A stretch of DNA of 64,000 bases, from NCBI RefSeq assembly GCF_001639145.1, contig NZ_LROY01000001.1:250501-314500 (forward strand), in the 5' to 3' direction. The DNA is from Microbulbifer sp. Q7. Lineage in GTDB: Bacteria > Pseudomonadota > Gammaproteobacteria > Pseudomonadales > Cellvibrionaceae. The position numbers were made by a program, and so were the translations under genes. Below, piece by piece: positions 18,417 through 27,450 of the stretch; the first letter of the stretch is position 1, and each line of letters starts with the position of its first letter. Below the pieces are notes generated by a model. It did not search any database, was not told where the DNA came from, and was given only the letters and a program-made list of their open reading frames with translations.

Positions 18417-18853
18417 TTTTTGGTTCTCCTTGATCTCTGTGTGAAATGCTCGTTTTGGTATTTTTATGTTTGCGGCACTGACGTCGCCCGGGAAAAGGCA
18501 CTGGCCGCACTCGCCCAGGCACTTCACTGAAGACCTATCCCCTGCCTTCGTTACCAGGGCGATTTGCACAGGGGTACTTGCAGACTTAGTGCCAACTTTA
18601 AAAAGTTGTCGGGAAATCAGCGGGTTAAGTGAATTTTTCGGCGTTTCGCGGACATCGAAAACGAGGCGGTCACAAAAACTGCGCAAAAACGGTGCGCACC
18701 AAAATGACACGCGCACCACCGTCGGGCATCGCGGCAGTGCAGGCTGCAGGGCGTGAACCATCCCGGCGCACCGCAATCGCCGCTTGGTGGTAAAACACCG
18801 CTGCGGTAATATTTCGCTTCGTTTTAAGACGGTTTCTTAGTGGAGAATTGCGC
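18417..18853. other. Divergent regulatory region between porin and ubiK
   Basis: 437 bases without a gene. It holds the sigma-54 candidate and possible NtrC sites on the porin side. The ubiK side has TAATATTTCGCTTCG just before the gene, but no clear -35/-10 pair can be assigned. Confidence 0.5.
18579..18594 (-). promoter_or_regulatory. Candidate sigma-54 promoter for the porin-glnK-amtB-glnK operon
   Basis: On the minus strand the sequence TGGCACTAAGTCTGCA has the GG at -24 and GC at -12 with the required 10-base spacing; it differs from TGGCAC-N5-TTGCA at one position. It lies about 160 bases before the porin start. Two GCGCACCA repeats at 18694-18701 and 18711-18718, about 110 bases upstream, are possible NtrC half-sites. 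Confidence 0.55.
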
Positions 18854-19087
18854 GTGGCACGGGACAAATTGCAACAGTTGTTAAGTGAGCTGCAACAACA
18901 GGGGGCAGTGATCAGCAGTGACCTGCGCGATGCGCTGGAAGTGGCGATGGGCAAACTGCCGCTGGTAAGCCAGCGCGAATTCGACATTCAGGCAGCCAAG
19001 CTCGCCCGCGCCGAGGAAAAACTCGCCGAGCTGGAGGCGCAGGTACGCGCGCTGGAAAGCAGCGTGGCAGGTAAGCTCGACGACTAA
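18854..19087 (+). CDS. ubiK: Ubiquinone biosynthesis accessory factor UbiK (YqiC)
   Basis: 77 residues starting at GTG 18854, which has GGAG 8 bases upstream; the TTG at 18848 is too close to that site. The family is a short amphipathic helix plus C-terminal coiled coil that trimerises (BMFP domain). Matching sequence includes LPLVSQREFDIQAAKLARAE and a Glu/Ala-rich helix with EEKLAELEAQVRALE. UbiK assists the soluble ubiquinone-synthesis complex with UbiJ. It precedes yifB by 57 bases, the order also found in Pseudomonas. Confidence 0.88.
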   Translation: MARDKLQQLLSELQQQGAVISSDLRDALEVAMGKLPLVSQREFDIQAAKLARAEEKLAELEAQVRALESSVAGKLDD

Positions 19088-19144
19088 ACCGCTCGCTTCA
19101 CACAGTGTAAGCGCTCCAAGGCAGCCAATTTTTCAGGGAAGAAA

Positions 19145-20635
19145 ATGAGCCTATCGATTACCTATGCCCGTGCGCAGCTGGGCGTGCAGGCCCCCCTGGT
19201 GACAGTGGAGACCCATCTCGCCAACGGACTCCCGGCATTCAACATTGTCGGCCTGCCCGAGGCCGCGGTGCGCGAAAGCCGCGACCGGGTGCGCAGTGCC
19301 ATCATCAACAGCCACTTCGAATTCCCCCAGCGGCGTATTACCGTCAACCTGGCCCCGGCAGACCTGCCAAAGGCCGGCGGGCGCTACGACCTCGCCATTG
19401 CCCTAGGCATCCTCGCCGCTTCCGGGCAGGTGCCCGGCGAAACCCTAGAGCATTATGAATTTATCGGCGAGCTGGCGCTGTCGGGCAGCCTGCGCCCCAT
19501 TCCCGGTGCCCTGCCCGCGGCCATGGCCTGTCGCGACAGCAGCCGCACCCTGGTCACCGACACCGACTCCGCCCGCGAAGCGGCTCTGATCGCCACCCCG
19601 ATCAAATCCGCCAGCACCCTGTTGCAGGTGTGTGCCCAGCTGCACGGCCGCGAGCCGTTGCCCGATGCGGTGCAGGACACCGAACAGGAGGCAGTGATCT
19701 GCGCGGACCTGGCCGACGTGCGCGGGCAACTCAAGGCCCGGCGCGCGCTGGAAGTGGCTGCCGCGGGGTCCCATAACCTGCTGTTTTACGGCCCGCCAGG
19801 CACCGGCAAGACCATGCTCGCCAGCCGCCTGCCCGGCATCCTGCCGCCGCTGGCGGAGGACGAACTGATTGAAGTGGCCGCGCTCTACTCCAGTGCGGGA
19901 CTGGAGCGGGTGCGTCAGCGACCGTTTCGCGCCCCACACCATTCCGCCTCGCCCACCGCTCTGGTCGGCGGCGGCAGCACACCCCGCCCCGGTGAGATCA
20001 GCCTGGCCCATCGCGGCGTCCTGTTCCTGGATGAAATGCCGGAATTCCCCCGTTCCGCACTGGAGATACTGCGCGAGCCGCTGGAAAACGGCGAAGTGCG
20101 TATTTCCCGTGCTCGCGCCCAGGTCACCTTCCCCGCCGATTTCCAGCTGGTAGCGGCGATGAACCCCTGTCCCTGCGGCTATCTCGGCGAGCCCCGCTGC
20201 CGCTGTACCCCGGACCAGATCGACCGCTACCGCAATAAATTGTCCGGGCCATTATTGGACCGGATTGATATGCAGGTAGAAGTGGCGAGCATGAGCGCGG
20301 GGCAGTTACAGGATGCGCCGGTGGGTGAATCATCAGCGACGGTGCGCGAGCGGGTGCGCACTGCGCGGGACATCCAGCTGCAGCGGCAGGGCAAGATAAA
20401 CGGTGAATTACAAGGCAATGAACTGGATGCTTACTGCCCGCTGGGCAAAGCAGAAAGCGCATTGTTGCGCGCCTCGGTGGAAAAACTCGGCCTGTCGGCA
20501 CGCAGTTACCACCGGGTGTTGAAGGTAGCGCGCACGCTCGCGGATTTGGGTGGGCAGAAGGATATCGGCAGCGCCCAGATTGCCGAGGCGCTGGCGTATC
20601 GCAATCTGGATCGTAAAACGGTAATGCCCGCTTAG
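19145..20635 (+). CDS. YifB/ComM family AAA+ ATPase (Mg-chelatase-like)
   Basis: 496 residues, normal for YifB/ComM. The N-terminal LonC-like domain (ANGLPAFNIVGLPEAAVRES) is followed by an AAA+ core with Walker A GPPGTGKTML, Walker B LFLDEMPEF and sensor AMNPCPCGY. The C-terminal Mg_chelatase_C domain ends in IAEALAYRNLDRK. ComM is a hexameric helicase that promotes branch migration during natural transformation in Vibrio and Haemophilus, and the pil genes at the start of the window suit a transformable life. The cysteines in CPCGYLGEPRCRC are typical of the family. Confidence 0.95.
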   Translation: MSLSITYARAQLGVQAPLVTVETHLANGLPAFNIVGLPEAAVRESRDRVRSAIINSHFEFPQRRITVNLAPADLPKAGGRYDLAIALGILAASGQVPGETLEHYEFIGELALSGSLRPIPGALPAAMACRDSSRTLVTDTDSAREAALIATPIKSASTLLQVCAQLHGREPLPDAVQDTEQEAVICADLADVRGQLKARRALEVAAAGSHNLLFYGPPGTGKTMLASRLPGILPPLAEDELIEVAALYSSAGLERVRQRPFRAPHHSASPTALVGGGSTPRPGEISLAHRGVLFLDEMPEFPRSALEILREPLENGEVRISRARAQVTFPADFQLVAAMNPCPCGYLGEPRCRCTPDQIDRYRNKLSGPLLDRIDMQVEVASMSAGQLQDAPVGESSATVRERVRTARDIQLQRQGKINGELQGNELDAYCPLGKAESALLRASVEKLGLSARSYHRVLKVARTLADLGGQKDIGSAQIAEALAYRNLDRKTVMPA

Positions 20636-20648
20636 GCGATTGCCCGGG

Positions 20649-21104
20649 CTACTTGTTGCGAGCCTGTACCAGCCAGCGATCCAGCTGATCCGCAAATGCC
20701 TTGCGTTCCTGCTGACCCAGTGGCGGTGGGCCACCGGTGTGCACACCACTGGAGCGCAGGGTTTCCATAAAGTCACGCATGTTCAGGCGTGCGCGGATAT
20801 TGGCCTTGGAATATTTTTCGCCGCGGGGATTCAGCGCGGTGGCATCCTTGTCGATCACTTCCGAGGCCAGCGGGATATCCGCGGTAATCACCAGATCGCC
20901 GGCGGCACACTGGCGGACAATTTCATTGTCGGCCACATCAAAGCCCGCAGTGACCTGCACCGAACGTATGTATTGCGATGGCGGTACCCGCACATGCTGG
21001 TTGGCCACCAGCGTCATTTCCGTCTGCGTGCGCTCGGCGGCACGGAACAGGATGTCCTTGATCACCGTGGGGCAGGCATCGGCATCGACCCAGATTTTCG
21101 GCAT
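20649..21104 (-). CDS. YaiI/YqxD family protein (UPF0178)
   Basis: 151 residues, the usual length. The N-terminus [21 protein letters not shown] carries the family's acidic metal-site-like motif of a PIN/NYN-type nuclease fold, and [19 protein letters not shown] supplies further conserved acids. The biochemical role is not established. It starts in a TAATG overlap with the upstream DUF3565 gene, so the two are translationally coupled. Convergent with yifB. Confidence 0.9.
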   Translation of the reverse strand: MPKIWVDADACPTVIKDILFRAAERTQTEMTLVANQHVRVPPSQYIRSVQVTAGFDVADNEIVRQCAAGDLVITADIPLASEVIDKDATALNPRGEKYSKANIRARLNMRDFMETLRSSGVHTGGPPPLGQQERKAFADQLDRWLVQARNK

Positions 21105-21325
21105 TAATCAGATTCTCGCGGTTGTTGGTCGGCGGGGGCACCCGCATCGCATTTTTTGCACGCCAGTTTGAGCCCCAGCTTACGCTGCCGGCCCTCGCGG
21201 GTGGTCACCCAGGGGCGGTTTTGCCAGGGTGGATCGTGGCGCACGTGCTGGTTATGACCGCAGGCCAGTTGCGCTACCCAGTGGCGCTCATCATCGCGGT
21301 GATATCCGACTATTGGCTGTTGCAT
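21104..21325 (-). CDS. DUF3565 domain protein
   Basis: 73 residues from the ATG at 21325. The sequence [20 protein letters not shown], then [19 protein letters not shown], is the DUF3565 signature; CGH and a C-terminal CKKC suggest a zinc site. The function is unknown. It overlaps the yaiI start by one base. A longer in-frame reading to 21496 adds sequence unlike the family and runs into the rep promoter region. Confidence 0.87.
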   Translation of the reverse strand: MQQPIVGYHRDDERHWVAQLACGHNQHVRHDPPWQNRPWVTTREGRQRKLGLKLACKKCDAGAPADQQPRESD

Positions 21326-21498
21326 GCCGTTCCCCAGGCTATTCAGCCGCTCTTTATAGACAAATCCCGCTTGCGGCGAAAGCCGCGGCTCGCCGGTCAG
21401 AGGAAAACCACCTAAGGCAAAGCCATCCGCGGCGCACGCTGGTAGAATCGCCGCATCTTGTGGCCCCAAATCCGCTGTATCACGACCCAGATTCACCT

Positions 21499-23532
21499 AT
21501 GACCAAGCTCAATCCACGCCAGGCGGAAGCCGTGAAGTACATCGACGGTCCCTGTCTGGTGCTGGCCGGTGCCGGCTCAGGAAAAACCAGTGTAATTACA
21601 CGGAAAATCGCTTATCTGATCGAACAATGCGGCTATCAGGCACGAAACATCGCTGCCCTGACGTTTACCAACAAGGCCGCGCGGGAGATGAAGGAGCGGG
21701 TCGGCAAGCTGCTTACCGGCCCCGATGGCAAGAAGTCCAAGGCCTCCCACGGCCTCACCGTGTCCACCTTCCACAACCTGGGCCTGAATATCCTGCGCAA
21801 GGAATACCGGGTTGCCGGTTTCAAACCCGGCTTTTCCATTTTTGACTCGGATGACGCCCGCAGTCTGATCAAGGAACTGATGCTGCGCGATGGCGACCTG
21901 GACACGGACCTGCTGGACCGGGTGCAGAACCAGATTTCCAACTGGAAGAACGACATGCTGCCCCCGCGCAAGGCGCTGGAGCTGGCCCAGAGCCCGGGCG
22001 AGCAGGCCATGGCGGTGGCCTATGGCCGCTACTGTGACGCCCTCAAGGCGTACAACTCGGTGGACTTCGACGACCTGATCATGCTGCCGGTTCAGCTGTT
22101 CGACAGTGACCCGGAACTGCTGCAGCGCTGGCGTCGCAAGATCCGCTACCTGCTGGTGGACGAATATCAGGACACCAACAGCTCCCAGTATCTGCTGGTG
22201 AAGCTGCTGGTGGGCAGCCGCGGCGGCCTCACCGTGGTGGGCGACGACGACCAGTCGATCTATGCCTGGCGCGGTGCACGCCCGGAGAACATGAGCCAGC
22301 TGAAGCAGGACTACCCCAACCTGCGCCTGATCAAGCTGGAGCAGAACTACCGCTCCACCAGCCGTATCCTCAAGGTGGCCAACCACCTGATTGCCCACAA
22401 CCCGCACGAGTTCGACAAGGCGCTGTGGTCCGACCGCGGGCTCGGCGACGAGATCCGCGTACTCAAGGTGGCCAACGAGAACGAGGAAGCGGAGCGGGTC
22501 GCCAATGAGATCTTCCTGCAGAAGGCGCGCCGCGGCTGCCACTTCAAGGACTTCGCGGTGCTCTACCGGGGCAACCACCAGGCGCGCCTGATCGAGATGA
22601 AGCTGCAGGAGAACCAGATTCCCTACCAGCTGTCGGGCGGCACCAGCTTTTTTGCCCGCGCCGAGATCAAGGATGTGATGTCTTACCTGCGCCTGCTGGT
22701 CAATCCGGACGATGACAACGCCTTCCTGCGCATCATCAACACGCCGCGCCGGCAGATCGGCACCAGCAGTCTCGAAGCCCTGGGCAACTATGCCAAGGGC
22801 CGCGAGATTTCCATGCTCAGTGCGTGCAGCGAAATCGGTTTCAAGGAGCACATCACCGAAGCGGGCTACGAGCGCCTGAATCGGTTCGCCCACTGGCTCG
22901 AAGGGGTGGCCCGCAACTGCCGCGACAACAGCCCGGAATCCGCGCTGCGCGAGATGCTCGACGATATCGACTACGCCGGCTGGCTGTCGCAAAACGCCAG
23001 CAGCGAAAAGGTCGCCGAGAAACGTATGGAGAACGTCTACTGGCTTTTGGACAGCCTGATGAAAACCATGGAGGGCACCGATGACGAACTGGAACAGGAC
23101 GTGCGCCTGGAACAGGCCATCTCCAAATTGATCCTGCGGGATATGCTCGACCGCCAGGAAGAGGAAGAGGCCACCGACAAGGTGAGCCTGATGACCCTGC
23201 ACGCGTCGAAGGGTTTGGAATACCCCCATGTGTTCATGATCGGCATGGAAGAAAACCTGCTGCCCCACCGCAACAGCATCGAAGACGACAACATCGAGGA
23301 AGAGCGCCGCCTCACCTACGTGGGCATTACCCGCGCACAGAAAACCCTGACCATGACCCTGGCGGGCAAACGCAAGATGTTCGGCGAAAACCAGGACACC
23401 ACCCCCAGCCGTTTTCTGGAAGAGCTGCCAGAGGAAGACTGCATTTTTGAGGGCTTCGGCAAGGCAACGCCAGAACAGAACCAGGCCAAGGGCGCCGAGA
23501 CGCTGGGCTCACTGCTGAGCATGTTTGATTAG
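21499..23532 (+). CDS. rep: ATP-dependent DNA helicase Rep
   Basis: 677 residues from the ATG at 21499, close to E. coli Rep (about 673). A UvrD-family SF1A helicase that removes proteins ahead of the replication fork. Motifs: MTKLNPRQAEAVKYIDGP (Q motif), Walker A LAGAGSGKTSV, LLVDEYQDTN (II), GDDDQSIYAWRGA (III), LEQNYRSTSRIL (IV), MTLHASKGLEYPHVF (V) and EEERRLTYVGITRAQ (VI). The C-terminal ENQAKGAE-type tail is short. Frames starting earlier (21229) include sequence from the divergent DUF3565 region and are not expected. Confidence 0.96.
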   Translation: MTKLNPRQAEAVKYIDGPCLVLAGAGSGKTSVITRKIAYLIEQCGYQARNIAALTFTNKAAREMKERVGKLLTGPDGKKSKASHGLTVSTFHNLGLNILRKEYRVAGFKPGFSIFDSDDARSLIKELMLRDGDLDTDLLDRVQNQISNWKNDMLPPRKALELAQSPGEQAMAVAYGRYCDALKAYNSVDFDDLIMLPVQLFDSDPELLQRWRRKIRYLLVDEYQDTNSSQYLLVKLLVGSRGGLTVVGDDDQSIYAWRGARPENMSQLKQDYPNLRLIKLEQNYRSTSRILKVANHLIAHNPHEFDKALWSDRGLGDEIRVLKVANENEEAERVANEIFLQKARRGCHFKDFAVLYRGNHQARLIEMKLQENQIPYQLSGGTSFFARAEIKDVMSYLRLLVNPDDDNAFLRIINTPRRQIGTSSLEALGNYAKGREISMLSACSEIGFKEHITEAGYERLNRFAHWLEGVARNCRDNSPESALREMLDDIDYAGWLSQNASSEKVAEKRMENVYWLLDSLMKTMEGTDDELEQDVRLEQAISKLILRDMLDRQEEEEATDKVSLMTLHASKGLEYPHVFMIGMEENLLPHRNSIEDDNIEEERRLTYVGITRAQKTLTMTLAGKRKMFGENQDTTPSRFLEELPEEDCIFEGFGKATPEQNQAKGAETLGSLLSMFD

Positions 23533-23552
23533 GGTGAACCCACAAGCCCGAC

Positions 23553-23577
23553 AAAAAAAAGCGCCGCAAAGCGGCGC
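23553..23577 (-). terminator. Terminator between rep and the TonB receptor
   Basis: GCGCCGC (23561-23567) and GCGGCGC (23571-23577) pair around AAA. The eight A before the stem give a U-run in the minus-strand direction, so it serves the TonB receptor gene, although it may also slow rep transcription. Confidence 0.75.
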
Positions 23578-23653
23578 GTAAGCAGAGAGCTCAAATGGCC
23601 CCCGCAGAGTTACGGGCGGGGACCTGGTCCTGTGAGCACAAGGGAGGATGGGT

Positions 23654-26494
23654 TTAGAAGGTCACGGTGACACCGGCGTAGAAGTAACGCCCCAGCAGCG
23701 AGTAGTTGGCGGACCCGTATGAGGTATACGGGTGGTCACGCCAGCTCTCGTCGGTCAGGTTGTTCACCCCGAAGTAGCCTTCGGTACTCTCGGTGAACTG
23801 GTAGCCGGTCCACAGGTTGTAATACAGCGAATCCCGGATCACATGGTTTTCATAGCGCTCGGGGTTGCCGTCCAGGTCAATCGGGCCACCTTCGGTGAAT
23901 TTGGTGGTCAGGCGCATGGTCAGGTCGGCCACGGAATAGGTGGTGGCAAAATCCGCTTTCCATTCCGGGGTGCGGTACTGGCCCACATAGTCGGTGGTGC
24001 TGGATTCCCCGGCCACCGTGTTGGTGTAGGAACTTTCGATCAGGCGCGTGCCCAACAGGTTGAGGCGCAGGTCACCCGGCAGGCCCAGGGTGTCTTCAAG
24101 GCTGAAGCTGTAATCCAGCTCGAGGTCCACACCGCGGCGGCGGGCGGCGTCTGCGTTGACGTAGGTATCGCGCACGGAATACACATCGCCATTGTCCTCG
24201 CGCACGACCTGCGCGCAGAAGTCGTTGTTGATGGTTTCCGAGTCAACACACATGGCCAGGTTGGTGCCCGCGCCGAAGCGCACGATCATGTCCATCATGT
24301 CGATGTCGAAATAATCCACCGATACATTCAGGCCCTCTACAAACGTCGGGGTGAAGACCAGGCCCGCGGTGAAGGTGGTGGCCTCCTCTTCCTTGAGCTG
24401 GTCGTTGCCCTCGGAAATCACGCGCCCCCGGCGTCCCTTCAGGTTGGAATCCCAACCGTCCTCAATACCCAGTGCCTGACAGTTGGCCTTGCGGCGCCCG
24501 TCGTCCGGGCCACCGTCGATTTCCAATACATCACAGGGGTCGGTCAGATCGCTGTAGCCAATGCTGGTGCCGAGGAACATTTCACCCAGCTGCGGCGCGC
24601 GCACCGCTTTTGACAGTACCGTGCGGAACCGCACGCTGTCGTTAAACGCCCAGTTCAGGCCGGTTTTCCAGCTGGTGAAGTTGGCGGACTCGGTGGAGTA
24701 CTCGGCACCGCGCACCGCCGCCTCGAACTCGACGCTTTGTGCCAGCGGCGCCTCGCGCAGCAGCGGCACCAGCAGTTCCGCATAGACTTCATGCACGTTG
24801 CGGCTGGCGTTGTCGATGGAGGTCTGCTGTGAAGACAAAACGCCGGACTGCCACAGCTCCGAGGGCTGGTAGTCGAGGCTTTCGTAACGGGTTTCCAGGC
24901 CGGTGCTGAACATGACCGAGCCGGCAGGCAAGGCGAACAGGTCACCGCTCAGGTTGGCCGCAAAGGTGTGCTGCTCAACATCGGTAGTGGTGGTGTGACG
25001 GGTCATCACGTAATCCAGCACTTCCTGCGAGGCCGGCGCAAACGGCGAGAAGCTGGCACAGCTGCTGGTTTCCTCACAGGGGCCAATCAGCTGGAAGGTA
25101 CCGGTGTCGATGCGGTCATAGCGCAGCTTGTTGCCCTGTTCCAGATCCGCCGAGGTGAAACCGGTGGCCAGATAGGTGTCCCAGTTCCAGCCATTATCGA
25201 ATTCGCCGGTGAGGTTCACGGTGGCGGCGACGTACTCCCGGTCATTGGTGTGCCAGCGGGGGCCGGCCTCGTCGAAGGTGTAGGGAATCTTCAGCCAGCT
25301 GTCACCGTAGTCGGCGAGCACCTGCTGCACGCCCTCGGGAATGGCGATGCCGTTGGCCTCCAGGTCGCTGACCTGGTGCCAGTCAGCCCAGATGAAATCC
25401 GGGTCGATCTCATCGTAAGACTCGGTTTTGGAATAGGTCAGGTCGGCGATGATGCGGGTGCTGTCGCTGATGTCGTAGTGGCCGCGGAAGTAGGTGTTCA
25501 GGCGCTCGTAGGGGCCGCGGGCAAAGTTGTACGCATTGGGGTCGTAGCCGCTGCCATCGGTGACCATCCAGCCGTTGACGATACTGGTGGCCGGCGTGCG
25601 CAGGCTGGCTTCGCTGCCATCCAGCTGGAACCAGTCCACATCACCCGCCGCCGCATTCCACACCGCAAACGCATTGCCGTCGATGTTGAAATCTGGATAG
25701 GTGATGTTGTTGTGGATGATGTAATCCTTGATGCCGTCGTTGGGGCCGGTGTCGCCCGGGTTGGGCAGGTAACGGGTGCGCCCGGCAGCGGATTTGCGGT
25801 CGCGGTAGGCGAGCGGCTTTTCCTTGAAATAATCCACCGAGGCGGCGAAGTTGCCGCGGCCGTCGGCAAAGTTTTCCCCAAGCGTCAGGGTGATGGACTG
25901 GTTGGCACCGCCACCGGCCTCCGACTCACCCACCTGGCTGCGCAGGGAAATGCCCTCGTAGTCGTCTCTCAGAATAAAGTTCACCACCCCGGCCACGGCA
26001 TCGGCACCATACACCGCGGAGGCACCGCCGGTGAGCACTTCCACCCGTTCCACCAGCTCGCTGGGGATCATGCCAATTTCACTCACCATGGTGTTGTCGT
26101 CGGCGGTGACCTGCACCGGGCGGTGGCCATTGACCAGAGTCAGGGTGCGCTTGACACCCAGGTCGCGCAGGTCGAGCGCATTCAGGCCCGAGTTGCCGAA
26201 GGAGTAGCTGCCACTGGTGGCGTCAAAGCCGGCACCGAACTGCGGCATGGTGGACAGCACTTCGTTCAGGTTCAGCTCACCGCTCATCTTGATCGCTTCC
26301 TTGCCGATCACCGAGGTGGGCGAAGGTGTGTCAAAGGTGGAGCGCTGAATACGCGAGCCAGTGACCACCACTTCTTCGAGGGCGGCATCGCCTTCCCACT
26401 GGTCGTCCTGAGCATTGTCCTGTGCGTAAAGCAGGGTGCTGTGACTGGTGGCCGCGGCGATGGCCAGCGCGAGCAATTTCTTTGAGGCGTGCAT
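23654..26494 (-). CDS. TonB-dependent outer-membrane receptor (946 aa)
   Basis: 946 residues. A Sec signal peptide (about 24 residues) is followed by the TonB box/plug start EEVVVTGSRI, a plug with GGASAVYGADAVAGVVNFIL, and a long beta-barrel whose last residues are YAGVTVTF, the usual terminal strand with Phe. Two Cys pairs lie in outer loops (near GPCEETSSC and DPCDVLEIDGG). The plug type with NGHRPV and GADAVAGV is frequent in carbohydrate- or peptide-related receptors of marine gammaproteobacteria. The ligand cannot be read. It stands alone, with a possible operator pair directly upstream and a cytochrome gene behind that. Confidence 0.93.
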   Translation of the reverse strand: MHASKKLLALAIAAATSHSTLLYAQDNAQDDQWEGDAALEEVVVTGSRIQRSTFDTPSPTSVIGKEAIKMSGELNLNEVLSTMPQFGAGFDATSGSYSFGNSGLNALDLRDLGVKRTLTLVNGHRPVQVTADDNTMVSEIGMIPSELVERVEVLTGGASAVYGADAVAGVVNFILRDDYEGISLRSQVGESEAGGGANQSITLTLGENFADGRGNFAASVDYFKEKPLAYRDRKSAAGRTRYLPNPGDTGPNDGIKDYIIHNNITYPDFNIDGNAFAVWNAAAGDVDWFQLDGSEASLRTPATSIVNGWMVTDGSGYDPNAYNFARGPYERLNTYFRGHYDISDSTRIIADLTYSKTESYDEIDPDFIWADWHQVSDLEANGIAIPEGVQQVLADYGDSWLKIPYTFDEAGPRWHTNDREYVAATVNLTGEFDNGWNWDTYLATGFTSADLEQGNKLRYDRIDTGTFQLIGPCEETSSCASFSPFAPASQEVLDYVMTRHTTTTDVEQHTFAANLSGDLFALPAGSVMFSTGLETRYESLDYQPSELWQSGVLSSQQTSIDNASRNVHEVYAELLVPLLREAPLAQSVEFEAAVRGAEYSTESANFTSWKTGLNWAFNDSVRFRTVLSKAVRAPQLGEMFLGTSIGYSDLTDPCDVLEIDGGPDDGRRKANCQALGIEDGWDSNLKGRRGRVISEGNDQLKEEEATTFTAGLVFTPTFVEGLNVSVDYFDIDMMDMIVRFGAGTNLAMCVDSETINNDFCAQVVREDNGDVYSVRDTYVNADAARRRGVDLELDYSFSLEDTLGLPGDLRLNLLGTRLIESSYTNTVAGESSTTDYVGQYRTPEWKADFATTYSVADLTMRLTTKFTEGGPIDLDGNPERYENHVIRDSLYYNLWTGYQFTESTEGYFGVNNLTDESWRDHPYTSYGSANYSLLGRYFYAGVTVTF

Positions 26495-26521
26495 GGTACG
26501 TTTCCCCTAGATAGCGTGTTA

Positions 26522-26587
26522 AATTTATTCTTGTGCGCAAAAGCAAAATAAGCCTAACACAATTTATTTTGTGCGCAATAGTAAAAT
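26522..26587 (-). promoter_or_regulatory. Direct repeat (possible operator) upstream of the TonB receptor
   Basis: AATTTATTCTTGTGCGCAAA (from 26522) is repeated as AATTTATTTTGTGCGCAATA (from 26561), 39 bases apart, and each copy continues with a similar A-rich tail. Each has a TGCGCA palindrome at its core. They lie 28 to 93 bases before the receptor start in an otherwise AT-rich promoter zone. The regulator is unknown. Confidence 0.5.
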
Positions 26588-26681
26588 TGGCCGGGGAAAT
26601 TGGCGGACGAGGGGGGATTGGGGACGCGATCGGTCAGGCGCGCGCCATTCGGGCACACCAAACCAGCTTTGTTACAGGCAC

Positions 26682-26712
26682 AAAAAAAGCCGCTCAATGA
26701 GCGGCTTTTTTT
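26682..26712. terminator. Bidirectional terminator after the cytochrome c gene
   Basis: AAAAAAAGCCGCTC (26682-26695) pairs with GAGCGGCTTTTTTT (26699-26712) around AAT. It ends the cytochrome c message (minus strand) 20 bases after its stop. Confidence 0.9.
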
Positions 26713-26732
26713 GAAGCTGAGTAAGTGGTTGC

Positions 26733-27152
26733 TTACTTGCTGCCATCCACCAGGTGGTCAACAGCGGCTTTTACTTCGTCATCCGAGCAGGTCATACACA
26801 GGCCCTTGGCCGGCATGGCGTTAAAGCCCTGGATGGCGTGGGTGTAGAGGGTATCCATGCCCTGAGCGATACGCGGGCTCCAGGCAGCGACATCACCCAG
26901 TTTCGGGGCGCCGGCTGCACCCGTGGCGTGACAGGCCGCGCAATGCGCGCTGTATACGTCGTCACCACTGCGCGCGCCACCGGTGGAAGCACTGGCCGCC
27001 GGGGCGGCAGCTGCACAGGCTTCGCCTTTCATACAGGTTTTGCCGGACGGTGCGATACGCTCAGCGATCTGCTCATCCACAGACTGGGCCACCGCGACTG
27101 CCGCGCCGGCCACCACGGCCAGCGCCGCTACAAAATTCAGTACAACTCTCAT
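26733..27152 (-). CDS. Periplasmic class I cytochrome c (cytochrome c5-like)
   Basis: 139 residues from the ATG at 27152, which has AGGGGG 5 bases upstream. A signal peptide (MRVVLNFVAALAVVAGAAVA) is followed by an Ala-rich linker with CMKGEAC and then a haem site CAACH in SAHCAACHATGAAGAPKLGD. A downstream AMPAKGLCMTCS supplies the probable axial Met and a second Cys pair, which is typical of cytochrome c5. It should carry electrons in the periplasm, for example to an oxidase. The longer in-frame start at 27296 would bury the signal peptide. Confidence 0.88.
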   Translation of the reverse strand: MRVVLNFVAALAVVAGAAVAVAQSVDEQIAERIAPSGKTCMKGEACAAAAPAASASTGGARSGDDVYSAHCAACHATGAAGAPKLGDVAAWSPRIAQGMDTLYTHAIQGFNAMPAKGLCMTCSDDEVKAAVDHLVDGSK

Positions 27153-27450
27153 CAAATCCCCCTGAAGGCCTGTTTTCGCGGCCTGACGTATTCCGGCTGA
27201 GGTGCCACATACTTCTACCAGCCGCGCATTATAAGCATAGCGCCGCATTCTGCGAAGGCCTGCGCCGACATCTCTCGCTGCACCGTCCTGCGGCACTGGA
27301 TTACAAGCCCCGTGCCCGACACTCCCAGAGCGACCCGCGACCCGCGGATTCTCGGATCCGAACCGGGCCCCAGCGGGTAGCTACACTGATTGGGATTGCT
27401 GGAAATACATCGTGTAAGACTATCGAGTAAGACTAAGGATGGTACTCCCC

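Noticed and set aside
21577..23268. 563-codon frame on the minus strand inside rep
   Set aside because: Opposite-strand shadow of rep, which carries all SF1 helicase motifs.
24968..26485. 505-codon frame on the plus strand opposite the TonB receptor
   Set aside because: Antisense shadow of a GC-rich gene; the receptor on the minus strand has signal peptide, plug and terminal Phe.
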